Source: Solirubrobacterales bacterium
GTDB taxonomy: Bacteria; Actinomycetota; Thermoleophilia; Solirubrobacterales; 70-9
Assembly (NCBI GenBank): GCA_016712175.1
Contig: JADJRQ010000001.1
Span: forward strand, 744,001 to 808,000
Length of the DNA: 64,000 bases
Direction: 5' to 3'
Position numbers and translations under genes: made by a program. Below are positions 54,944 to 64,000 of the stretch, in pieces. The notes beneath the pieces are model-generated. The model had not been told where the DNA came from, made no database searches, and saw only the letters and a list, made by a program, of their open reading frames with translations. Numbering within the stretch: the first letter of the stretch is position 1; each line of letters starts with the position of its first letter.

Positions 54944-56214
54944 GTGAGCTCAACCGAGGAAGGACCGGAGGACCCCGAAGCGCTGGAGGAAGCCGAGCAG
55001 GAAGCTGCCCGGGTTCTGCCGCCGCCGCCCGGCCATCCGCGGTTTTCCGCTGCTCGACTCCCTGAGGGCATTCGCCGCGATCTCGGTGATGCTGGTCCAC
55101 GTCGGCATCTTCACCGGTGGATTCACCCTGGTACAAACAGCTCTTCGCCCAGCTCGACATCGGCGTGCCGTTCTTCTTCCTGCTTTCCGGATTTCTGCTC
55201 TACCGGCCGATGCTGGCCGCGCGGGTAAGCGGCCTGCCGAAGCAGAAGCGCTCGGCCTATACCCGAAACCGCTTCTTCCGGATCATGCCGGCCTACTGGG
55301 TCGTGCTGACCGTGGCAGCGATCGTCCCCGGCTTCTACGGCGCTTTCACCGGTCACTGGTGGGTCTACTACGGCCTGCTTCAGAGTTTCCCGGTCTACAC
55401 CCCCGAAGGGCTCTGCGCGGTCAACCCCTTCCGCTGCGGCTTCCCGCCGGCCTGGAGCCTCAGCGTCGAGATCCTTTTCTACATTTCGCTCCCGTTCTTC
55501 GCCGCGGGGATGGCGAAGCTGACCTCGCTCATCGGCAAGCGCCACTGGATACCGATCGAACTCACCGTCCTGGCCGCAATCTCGGCCGTCTCGCTTTACC
55601 TCCAGAGCTCACTCGCGATCACTGACCTCGAGCGCTGGCTGTTCTTTTCGCCGCTCGGGCGCGGCTATTGGTTCGCGCTCGGCATGGGCCTCGCGGTGGC
55701 CTCGGTCTGGGCCTGGCAACAACCGAGGGAGCCAAAGGTCGTGCGATTCATCGCCGCGCACTCCGGCCTGTGGTGGTTGATCGGCATCGCGATCTACGCC
55801 TTCACGGCGATCGTCATCCTCGACCCCGGCCCGTCACTGGCGGCGCCGATCATCCCGCAGAAGCAGTACCTGGCCTCGGTGATCGCCTTCGGCATCGTTC
55901 CGTTCCTCGTCCTGCTTCCGGCGATCTTCGGCTCCGAACAGGACGGCTTCGTCCGCCGGACGCTGCGACACCCGACCCTGGTCTGGCTCGGGCTGATCTC
56001 TTACGGAATCTTCCTCTGGCATTTCCCGGTGATGATGGCGCTGATCGACATCGGAGTCGACGACTGGGTGCCTTGGGCGCGGTACCCGACGCTTGCCATC
56101 TGCACCTTCCTGGTCACGATCTGCTTCGCCGCAGCCAGCTTTTACCTCCTCGAACGCCCCCTGATGAGGTGGTCGCGCGGGCGCGCTCAGAGCGAGCCGC
56201 CGAAAAACGTTTGA
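54944..56214 (+). CDS. Acyltransferase-3 family membrane protein, two N-terminal frameshifts
   Basis: About 423 residues. The GTG start leads into an acidic cytoplasmic tail (E-E-A-E-Q-E-A). After R-F the conserved first helix L-L-D-S-L-R-A-F-A-A-I-S-V-M-L-V-H-V continues in another frame (shift near 55055), and a second shift near 55112 moves to the frame read to the end (Y-K-Q-L-F-A-Q-L-D-I-G-V-P-F-F-F-L-L-S-G). About ten helices follow, with R-N-R-F-F-R-I-M-P-A-Y and a closing L-E-R-P-L-M. Acyltransferase-3 proteins O-acetylate or succinylate exported sugars. Its sequence differs clearly from the 57-60 kb pair. Confidence 0.78.
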
Positions 56215-56305
56215 TTTCTGAACATCCGGGGTAGTAATAGAGCCAGGGTTGAGGGGGTAGTGGAGAACCAGGGAAATCCGTCCGAGCGACCGAGAGGAAT
56301 CACCG

Positions 56306-57433
56306 ATGCGCCTGTCAGAACACCGTCCTAACCACCGTCTCACCCAGGTCACCCTTCTTCTGCTGGCGCTCGCGCTGACGGCGGTCGGCATCGCCGGATT
56401 CTCGAGCCCGGCCAAGGCCGGACCAGTCTCCCTCAAGTTCGACAACGGCCGGATCAATCTCGGCATCTTCAAGGATCCGATCCTGCCGGCCACATCGGCC
56501 TTCCCGTCAGACGACCTGCCCGTGCCCCAACGGACCGACATCACTCTAAATGGCACCGAGACCAACGGTGAACTCTCGTTTCCGGCCGCACTCAACACCG
56601 GCCTCCAGTTCCCTTACATGAACGTGCCCCATCCGCTCGAGGACCTGAAGATCCCGCTCACCTTCAGGCTTCAGGAGCCGGGACTCACCGGAACTTATGA
56701 CGCGGCCACCGGTGAGACTCACATCAACGGCAAGCTTGACGTGATCGTCGTGACCGGCACCGGAACCAGCTTCCCCGTGCCGGATGGCCTGGTTGACGTC
56801 GGCGTGCCGCCGCTCGGGCTTCTGGCTCGCTGCCGCCTCCCCGGCATAGAACTCAACCTCTCAACCGAGACCAAGGCGCCCATGACCGCGCAACGCTTCA
56901 CCGGCGGCTTCGGTGTCAACGGTGCGCTCACCGGGACCTTCGACCAGGCTCCGGAGGCCGTCTCCGAGAATGGTGGCGACTGCTTCCTCGTTTCGGCGGT
57001 GACCGCCGGCAAGGGCGCGTTCTGGCTCTCGAATGGCATCGAAAAGCCAGTACCCCAGCCCCCGGTTGTCCAGACCTGCGAGAACAACTCGGACCTCTGC
57101 AAGGCAGCCATCACGGGCCTCACGCTCACCCGGAAGAAGAAGAAGGTGAAGGCGGGCAAGAAGACCAAGCTGACCCTCGCGGTGACCAACACCGGTGACG
57201 CTGATGCCTTCGGTGTGACCGTCGGGCTGAGCTCCTCGAACAAGCGGGTCAAGCTGCCGAAGACGCTTGATGTCGACGTTCCGGCAGGCCAGACCACGAC
57301 CGAAACGATCAAGGTAAAGGCCAAGCGCAGGGCCCGGGGCAAGGCGAAGATCTTCGCCGTGACCGAAGGCTTGAGCGCCAAGACCAAGCTGAAGGTCAAG
57401 AAGCTGCGAAAGCACCGCAAGAATCGTCGGTAG
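56306..57433 (+). CDS. Secreted protein with C-terminal CARDB-like basic domain
   Basis: This 375-residue protein has a signal peptide (L-L-L-L-A-L-A-L-T-A-V-G core, cut likely after A-K-A). The central region is beta-rich with little charge (L-K-F-D-N-G-R-I-N-L-G, S-F-P-V-P-D-G) and has three or four Cys. The C-terminal 100 residues resemble a CARDB/Ig-like adhesion module (L-T-L-A-V-T-N-T-G-D-A-D-A, P-A-G-Q-T-T-T-E) and end in a strongly basic K/R tail. The same style of basic tail occurs in the RCC1 and beta-helix proteins here. Possibly a wall- or polymer-bound surface protein; function unknown. Confidence 0.74.
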   Translation: MRLSEHRPNHRLTQVTLLLLALALTAVGIAGFSSPAKAGPVSLKFDNGRINLGIFKDPILPATSAFPSDDLPVPQRTDITLNGTETNGELSFPAALNTGLQFPYMNVPHPLEDLKIPLTFRLQEPGLTGTYDAATGETHINGKLDVIVVTGTGTSFPVPDGLVDVGVPPLGLLARCRLPGIELNLSTETKAPMTAQRFTGGFGVNGALTGTFDQAPEAVSENGGDCFLVSAVTAGKGAFWLSNGIEKPVPQPPVVQTCENNSDLCKAAITGLTLTRKKKKVKAGKKTKLTLAVTNTGDADAFGVTVGLSSSNKRVKLPKTLDVDVPAGQTTTETIKVKAKRRARGKAKIFAVTEGLSAKTKLKVKKLRKHRKNRR

Positions 57434-57443
57434 AAGGCGGGCC

Positions 57444-57449
57444 TAGACT
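57444..57449 (+). promoter_or_regulatory. Putative -10 box for the first tandem acyltransferase
   Basis: TAGACT, 9 nt before ATG 57459; the same hexamer and spacing recur before the next two genes. Confidence 0.45.
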
Positions 57450-57458
57450 CTGCCTCCT

Positions 57459-58751
57459 ATGGAGGCGGAGTCCAACCCCGGCGCGTCCGGGCATTCACAC
57501 CTGAGCGACCCCGGCAAGGAAGCCCGGGCGAAGTCTGGCGTTCCCGTCGTCCCGGTGTTCGACGGTTTCCGGGCCTTCGCAATCCTCGGCGTGGTGATGC
57601 TCCACATGTTCGGGGCCTCGGGCGTCGTCGCGTTCGGCGACGACGGACTGCTGGCCCGCCTCGTGTGGGGAACCAATGGACGCGTGGTGGAAGTCCTGTT
57701 CGTTATCAGTGGCTTCGTCGTCTTCCTTCCGACCGTTGCCCGCAGTGGCGACTTTGGCTCCCTGGCCTCCTACGCGATTCGTCGCGCCGCCCGCCTGTTG
57801 CCCGCCTACTGGCTGGTAATCGCTATCTGCCTGGTGCTGATCGGGCTGGTCGACCTGAACCCGGACGTGCCCCTGCCCGGATTCGTGTCCGTCGCCGGGC
57901 ACGTCAGCGGTCTTGAAGTGCCGATCTCGCTTTTCACCAGCAATTATCCAGTGGGTTTCGGAGTCAACCCGCCACTCTGGACGCTTTCGCTCGAAGTCGC
58001 CTTCTACATCGTGCTGCCGATAATCGCCGCGGTCTACTTCCGCCACCCCTGGATCGGCCTGGGCATTGCGGCTGTGGTCACGGCCGTCTGGGACACCTTT
58101 TTCCACCACGTCGTCGACATCGCGTCGGCGGTCGACATCGTCGTGAGCGCCTCGGAAGCCCTCCGGCTGCTCACGGCATCCGGAGCGCAGCTGCCCGCCT
58201 GGGCTTTCTCCTTCGCCCTGGGCATGACCGGCGCCTGGGCGTATGTGGCAATCACCAGGAGTCCGGATTCCGCGGAGCGCCGGAAGCGCGTTGCCGCGCT
58301 GCTCGGAGTTTCCGCCACCGCCCTGATGGTCCTGGCTTTCGTGCTCGGTGGCTACTTCAGCGATGTCCCCGGACCGCTGCCGCTCTCGATGGCCTTCTCG
58401 CTGGCCCTGGCGACAACGATGCTTCTGATCGCACTCGCGCCGAATCAGATTCAATGGCCGTTTGCCAACGAACGAATCCGCGCACTCGGTGACATCAGCT
58501 ACGGGATCTATCTGATCCACCTGGTGCTGGTCATCTTCCTCGGCCAGAAGCTCTCGCTCCCGCGGGACGGGACTTTCGGCGACTTGCTCATCTGGATGGC
58601 GGTGGTCATGCCGCTGTCGATCCTCTACGGCTATCTCTCGGCCCGCTTCCTGGAACAGCCGATCCGGCGATGGGCCCGCAAGTTCGGTCGGCGCGCAGCT
58701 CCGCTCCCGGCACCCGAGACCGTCCCCTCCGACAAGCCCTCCAGTACCTAG
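57459..58751 (+). CDS. Acyltransferase-3 family membrane protein (tandem copy 1)
   Basis: This 430-residue intact protein has a cytoplasmic N-terminal tail with L-S-D-P-G-K-E-A-R-A-K-S-G, followed by V-P-V-V-P-V-F-D-G-F-R-A-F-A-I-L-G entering the first helix. About ten membrane helices contain M-L-H-M (catalytic-type His), F-V-I-S-G-F-V-V-F-L-P, I-R-R-A-A-R-L-L-P-A-Y-W, G-V-N-P-P-L-W-T-L-S-L-E-V and a terminal R-F-L-E-Q-P-I-R-R. These are OafA-like O-acyltransferase features. A 47-bp stretch is identical to tandem copy 2. It probably acylates the exported glycan from the cytoplasmic acyl-CoA pool. Confidence 0.87.
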   Translation: MEAESNPGASGHSHLSDPGKEARAKSGVPVVPVFDGFRAFAILGVVMLHMFGASGVVAFGDDGLLARLVWGTNGRVVEVLFVISGFVVFLPTVARSGDFGSLASYAIRRAARLLPAYWLVIAICLVLIGLVDLNPDVPLPGFVSVAGHVSGLEVPISLFTSNYPVGFGVNPPLWTLSLEVAFYIVLPIIAAVYFRHPWIGLGIAAVVTAVWDTFFHHVVDIASAVDIVVSASEALRLLTASGAQLPAWAFSFALGMTGAWAYVAITRSPDSAERRKRVAALLGVSATALMVLAFVLGGYFSDVPGPLPLSMAFSLALATTMLLIALAPNQIQWPFANERIRALGDISYGIYLIHLVLVIFLGQKLSLPRDGTFGDLLIWMAVVMPLSILYGYLSARFLEQPIRRWARKFGRRAAPLPAPETVPSDKPSST

Positions 58752-58754
58752 ACT
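58749..58754 (+). promoter_or_regulatory. Putative -10 box for the second tandem acyltransferase
   Basis: TAGACT overlaps the stop codon of copy 1 and lies 9 nt before ATG 58764. Confidence 0.42.
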
Positions 58755-58763
58755 GCGCGACGG

Positions 58764-60053
58764 ATGGAGGAGGAACGAACCCACAGCGGGTCCATACACC
58801 ACCTGAGTGACCCCGGCAAGGAAGCCCGGGCGAAGTCTGGCGTTCCCGTCGTCCCCGTATTTGACGGCTACCGCGCCCTGGCGATCCTCGGGATCGTCAT
58901 GCTCCACATGCTCGGTTACTCCGGCATCCTCGAAGGCGGGGACACCCAGTGGTACGCCTACCTGACCTGGGCCACGATCGGCCACGCGGTCGACATCCTC
59001 TTCATCGTCAGCGGCTTCGTCGTCTTCCTCCCGACCGTCGCCCGGAACGGTGAGTTCGGCAGTGTCGGCGCCTACGCCATACGGCGGATCGCGCGGCTCT
59101 ATCCGGCCTACTGGCTGGTCCTCCTGATATCGATGGTTCTGCTCGCGACCATCACCGTGTCGCCCGATCTGGCTTTTCCCGGGTTGCGCGACCTGACCTT
59201 CCACACCGTCGGGTTCCAGGGAGTCTCCGGCATGTTTTTCCCCACCGGTGGCGGGCCGATCGGCTTCGGGATCAACCCTCCCCTCTGGACCCTGTCGGTC
59301 GAAGTCACCTTCTACATCGTGCTCCCCCTGGTCGCCTCGCTGTACTTCCGCCGGCCATTCGTGGGGCTGTTCCTCGCGGCACTGGTCACGGTCGGCTGGA
59401 ACTGGAGCTTCGAACACATCGGCCAGGTCACCGAGTTCGTCGGGACCGAAACCACGGGGTTGACCAACCTCCGGCTGCTGGTCCAGTCGACGCTCCAGTT
59501 CCCGTCGTGGGCCTTCTCGTTCGCCTGCGGCATGACCGGCGCCTGGATCTTCGCGCGCGTCTCCCGGGACCCACGGCTCCCGGAGTGGCGGACGCGAATT
59601 CGAATCGCGCAGGTCATCTCGCTCGTCGGCTTCATCGTGCTCGCCTGTCTCGCGGGCCGGTACACGGCGCGGGCGCCCCTCCAACTGGTTGCGGAATACT
59701 CGCGGCTCGATCCCGAGATCGCCCTCGGATACTCCGGATTCCTCGCGGCCCTGATGGTGACGACCGCTCTCGGTCCCGCCTGGGCCCGCGTACCTTTCTC
59801 CAACAACCCGATCCGCCGCCTCGGCGACATCAGCTACGGCATCTTCCTCAGCCACATGATCATCGCCTTCTACATCGGGAGTGCCCTGCTCTCCCTGCCC
59901 GAGAACGGATCCCTCGGCAATCTCCTGCTCTGGTGCGTCGTGGTGGTGCCACCCGCGGTCCTCTACGGCTACGTCTCGGCCCGCTTCCTCGAACAACCGA
60001 TCCGCAGGTGGGCGCGGCAGTTCGGACGGCGGGCTCAGCCGGGTTCCAAATAG
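58764..60053 (+). CDS. Acyltransferase-3 family membrane protein (tandem copy 2)
   Basis: This 429-residue protein is parallel to copy 1 along its whole length: H-H-L-S-D-P-G-K-E-A-R-A-K tail, F-D-G-Y-R-A-L-A-I-L-G-I-V-M-L-H-M, F-I-V-S-G-F-V-V-F-L-P, I-R-R-I-A-R-L-Y-P-A-Y-W, G-I-N-P-P-L-W-T-L-S-V-E-V and R-F-L-E-Q-P-I-R-R at the end. The loops differ much more than the N-terminal tail, suggesting a different acyl donor or acceptor. The intergenic distance to copy 1 is 12 nt, yet it has its own TAGACT box. Gene duplication followed by divergence is likely. Confidence 0.87.
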   Translation: MEEERTHSGSIHHLSDPGKEARAKSGVPVVPVFDGYRALAILGIVMLHMLGYSGILEGGDTQWYAYLTWATIGHAVDILFIVSGFVVFLPTVARNGEFGSVGAYAIRRIARLYPAYWLVLLISMVLLATITVSPDLAFPGLRDLTFHTVGFQGVSGMFFPTGGGPIGFGINPPLWTLSVEVTFYIVLPLVASLYFRRPFVGLFLAALVTVGWNWSFEHIGQVTEFVGTETTGLTNLRLLVQSTLQFPSWAFSFACGMTGAWIFARVSRDPRLPEWRTRIRIAQVISLVGFIVLACLAGRYTARAPLQLVAEYSRLDPEIALGYSGFLAALMVTTALGPAWARVPFSNNPIRRLGDISYGIFLSHMIIAFYIGSALLSLPENGSLGNLLLWCVVVVPPAVLYGYVSARFLEQPIRRWARQFGRRAQPGSK

Positions 60054-60056
60054 ACT
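60051..60056 (+). promoter_or_regulatory. Putative -10 box for the carboxylase gene
   Basis: TAGACT overlaps the stop of acyltransferase copy 2 and precedes ATG 60066 by 9 nt, the third identical arrangement in a row. Confidence 0.42.
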
Positions 60057-60065
60057 GCCCCGTCC

Positions 60066-61634
<1,569 letters not shown>

Positions 61635-61640
61635 GCGGGC

Positions 61641-63965
61641 TCAGCCGACGGCGGCGGGATCGAGCCGGATCACCCTGACGCCGGGCTCGGCAAAGACCGT
61701 CTCCCCCATGCGCGAAAGCGCCTCGACGTCAGCTGGGTCACCGTTGATCTCGTCGATCAGCAGGTACTCGACGCCGTAGTCGTCTTTCAGGCGGGCGACG
61801 GCACCGGGGTCGCCCGCAAAAGCCTCGTCATTCAGTTTTTTCCGGGCGGCAAACGGATTGAACCCGCCGATAACCCGGTCGAGCCCGACGTCGCGGACCT
61901 TCTGCACAGTACGCCCAGCCAGCGAGAAAAGCACGCCTCTCCGAGAACGCCGCGTAGTCGTACGCCTCGGGTCGCTCGACGATCGCTTTTGCGTACTGGT
62001 TGTTGACGGCGAACACGGAGTCCTCAGGAGTTTCGTTGCGCAGCCAGCGAAGTGCCCGGTACATGGAGGGGTCATCCGATAGCCCGTGGTGGCCTCCCGG
62101 ACCGGGTTCGAGAGTCCGGCGCGGAGGTCGGTCGCCGGCAGGTCGACCGCTCCAGCGAGCAGGATGACGAAGGTGACCGCAAGCGCCGCGGCCCGGGGTA
62201 CCCCCGGCAGCAGCAAGCGTGCCGCAAGCCAGAGCAGCGCCGCGGCCGCGATCGCGATCGAGTACACCGCGACCGTCTGGCTGAGTGAGCCGATGTCCAG
62301 GAGGTCCGGGTCGGCCAGAAGGAGTGCCAGCAGCAAGACCCATCCCGCCGCCAGCACGACGATCGCGGTCAATCTGCCCGAGGCTTCGGGCCTGAGGTCC
62401 CAGGCGCGGCGCAATCCGGCCGCCGAAAGGAGCACTCCGGCCATGAATCCGTAGAAGACCGCGTAGAGCTGATTGCCGGAAGCCGGTGAGGAGATGAAGA
62501 ACAGCATCAGCAGGGCCGCGGCGAACACAGAGCTCAGCCAGACGATCGCGGGGGATGAACGGAGGGTCCCCCTCCGGTAGAGCCAGAACAGTCCGACCAT
62601 CGGCGCGAGCAGCATGCCCGCCAGCCCGAAGAAGACACCGGCCACCGACAGGAAATCAGCGAACCAGTTCCACGGGATCCACTCCGTCAGCTGGTTGGTG
62701 AAGGAGGTGACCACCCAGAGGTGATTCAGGAATTCCGAAGCCTTCAGATCGGGTTCGAGGCCGCTCGAATGCCCACGGTAGAGAGTCAGATAGTAAACGG
62801 CCTGCGCCGCCGCGAGGATGAACCCGATCGCCACGAGCTCCCGGTCGAGCCGGCGGTCGGCCAGGAGCCTCCAGGCAACCGCCAGTCCGGTCGCGAGCAG
62901 CATCAGCGGCAGGATCGAGACCTTCGCTCCGCCCGCACCCACCGCGAGAAGGGCGATCAGGGCGAGCACTCCGAAGGACCGGGCAGTGCGGGCGGTCATC
63001 CGCTCACCGATCAGCGTGACCAGCGCCAGAACGAACGGCAGTCCGAAAAGGAAGCTCGGGCTGTAGATGAGGAACGAAAAGCCGAACCAGCCAAAGGTCA
63101 CGCTGGCAGCGGCGAACGTCACCAGTTGAAGCTCTCCGACGAAGAAGAAGAGGACCGCCGCGAGCAGTCCAACGCACGTGCTCCGGAAAAGGCTGCGACC
63201 CGCCTCCGCGAATAGGAGAATTGTCAGTGCGATCACGGGCAACGACCAGAGCCGCAAGAAGATCGTCGGCAGGTCGATCCCGGTGATCTGGCTAACCGAA
63301 GCGATATGGAGGATCGAGAAGTAGTGGTACGGCATCGGCTCGCCCGATACGCTGGGATCGGTCAGCGGCCAGTGGTGGAGCGCGTCGGCGGCCAGAGAAA
63401 TCGTCCATGAGAAATCCTGGAAGTACGAGACTGACCGGGTCCCCGGCAACGGCGTGCCCGCGAACTGGACGATCGCGAAGACAGCCATGGCGGCCACGCA
63501 CACGATTGCGATCGCCACCGGAACGGCCGGAAGGGTGCGGCCGGCTTCCGCCACCTCCGGCACCGCCTCGTCTCCGGCCCGTCCGCTCCGGTACTTCCGG
63601 AAGGCGAACGGGCCGAATATGGCCGCGACAAGCAGTGGATATGCGTAGAGCAGCGGGCGTGTGCCGGTTGCCGCGGTGGCCATGAACGCGAGGACTTCCA
63701 GGGTGTAGCCCACCACCCAGCCGAATGCCACCCCGCGCAGGATCCCGAGGGAATCAGGCGAGAGCGTGAAAAAGACGAGCCACCCGGGAAGGATCACGAA
63801 GCAGGCCAGGTACGCCAGGTAGAGCAGGGCCGAACCGAGTGGCGCACCGTAGAGCAATACGAGCAGCAGTCCGGCGAGCATCACGAGGACCGCGGGCCAG
63901 ACCCGACCGATACCGCCAAGACTCGAACTCTTTGGGATCAAACTGTCTCCGAACCTATGGCCCAC
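61641..63965 (-). CDS. Large multi-spanning membrane protein with internal out-of-frame segment
   Basis: A 774-residue open frame with about twelve to fourteen membrane helices (first near residues 17-35: V-L-V-M-L-A-G-L-L-L-V-L-L). Between about 62080 and 61915 the frame reads S/T/R-rich nonsense, while another frame gives S-M-Y-R-A-L-R-W-L-R-N-E-T-P-E-D-S-V-F and F-S-E-R-R-A-F-L-A-G-W-A-Y, so two compensating shifts are likely. The C-terminus L-L-I-D-E-I-N-G-D resembles the end of large bacterial membrane proteins of the GT-C superfamily; function is unknown. It starts at GTG 63965 or a nearby TTG. Convergent with pccB, six bases apart. Confidence 0.68.
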   Translation of the reverse strand: MGHRFGDSLIPKSSSLGGIGRVWPAVLVMLAGLLLVLLYGAPLGSALLYLAYLACFVILPGWLVFFTLSPDSLGILRGVAFGWVVGYTLEVLAFMATAATGTRPLLYAYPLLVAAIFGPFAFRKYRSGRAGDEAVPEVAEAGRTLPAVPVAIAIVCVAAMAVFAIVQFAGTPLPGTRSVSYFQDFSWTISLAADALHHWPLTDPSVSGEPMPYHYFSILHIASVSQITGIDLPTIFLRLWSLPVIALTILLFAEAGRSLFRSTCVGLLAAVLFFFVGELQLVTFAAASVTFGWFGFSFLIYSPSFLFGLPFVLALVTLIGERMTARTARSFGVLALIALLAVGAGGAKVSILPLMLLATGLAVAWRLLADRRLDRELVAIGFILAAAQAVYYLTLYRGHSSGLEPDLKASEFLNHLWVVTSFTNQLTEWIPWNWFADFLSVAGVFFGLAGMLLAPMVGLFWLYRRGTLRSSPAIVWLSSVFAAALLMLFFISSPASGNQLYAVFYGFMAGVLLSAAGLRRAWDLRPEASGRLTAIVVLAAGWVLLLALLLADPDLLDIGSLSQTVAVYSIAIAAAALLWLAARLLLPGVPRAAALAVTFVILLAGAVDLPATDLRAGLSNPVREATTGYRMTPPCTGHFAGCATKLLRTPCSPSTTSTQKRSSSDPRRTTTRRSRRGVLFSLAGRTVQKVRDVGLDRVIGGFNPFAARKKLNDEAFAGDPGAVARLKDDYGVEYLLIDEINGDPADVEALSRMGETVFAEPGVRVIRLDPAAVG

Positions 63966-64000
63966 CGCGCCCGAGCGCCGAGAACCTAGAATAGACAGAT

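Overview
The window is high-GC DNA from an actinobacterium, most likely class Thermoleophilia (Solirubrobacterales or a relative). This is inferred from gene content: a small exported protein with the P-S-P-A / G-G-T-A type leader common in that group, secreted RCC1-repeat and Ig-like surface proteins with Lys-rich tails, a sigma factor paired with a membrane-anchored C-terminal piece, PAC2 and class III cyclase genes, and a Lys/Ala-rich H1-like protein. No rRNA, tRNA, CRISPR array, integrase or transposase was recognised.

Layout. 1-2.4 kb: trehalose-phosphatase, a two-piece TauE/SafE permease and an ArfB-like rescue factor. 2.4-5.9 kb: sbcD and sbcC, recognisable motif by motif but broken by many small indels. 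6-10.5 kb: a YhaM-like HD exonuclease, a PAC2 protein and two divergent class III nucleotide cyclases. 10.6-17.4 kb: a secreted RCC1 protein, a UvrD-like helicase fused to a RecB-type nuclease, an inositol-phosphatase-family enzyme, and an H1-like gene with its own promoter, a LexA-like operator and a terminator. 17.4-26.6 kb: a sigma-factor/surface-protein operon, a VapBC toxin-antitoxin pair, a beta-helix surface protein and an SGNH lipoprotein. 26.7-60 kb: a large surface-polysaccharide locus. 60-64 kb: an acyl-CoA carboxylase beta subunit and a large membrane protein.

The polysaccharide locus encodes a UDP-glucuronate decarboxylase-like enzyme and a second nucleotide-sugar SDR, a Wzm/Wzt ABC exporter, at least six cytoplasmic-type glycosyltransferases, five paralogous multi-spanning GT-C-type proteins sharing a G-D-E-L motif in the first extracytoplasmic loop, four acyltransferase-3 membrane proteins, a hexapeptide acyltransferase, a PhyH-type dioxygenase and four methyltransferases. 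Together they look able to build, export and heavily decorate (acylate, methylate, possibly hydroxylate) an extracellular glycan. Many of the genes are coupled by TGATG, ATGA or TTGA junctions.

Two window-wide patterns stand out. First, many starts have a TAnnnT hexamer 6-9 nt upstream and no Shine-Dalgarno sequence, as expected for leaderless transcripts; this pattern also settles several start codons. Second, about 15 genes carry single-base frameshifts, often in G/C runs, while conserved protein sequence continues in the next frame. That suggests assembly error rather than gene death, so the broken genes are reported as single loci with the shift positions given. The most unusual DNA feature is a perfect 23-bp palindrome inside a GT-C gene (43050-43098), placed in a segment that its paralogues lack.
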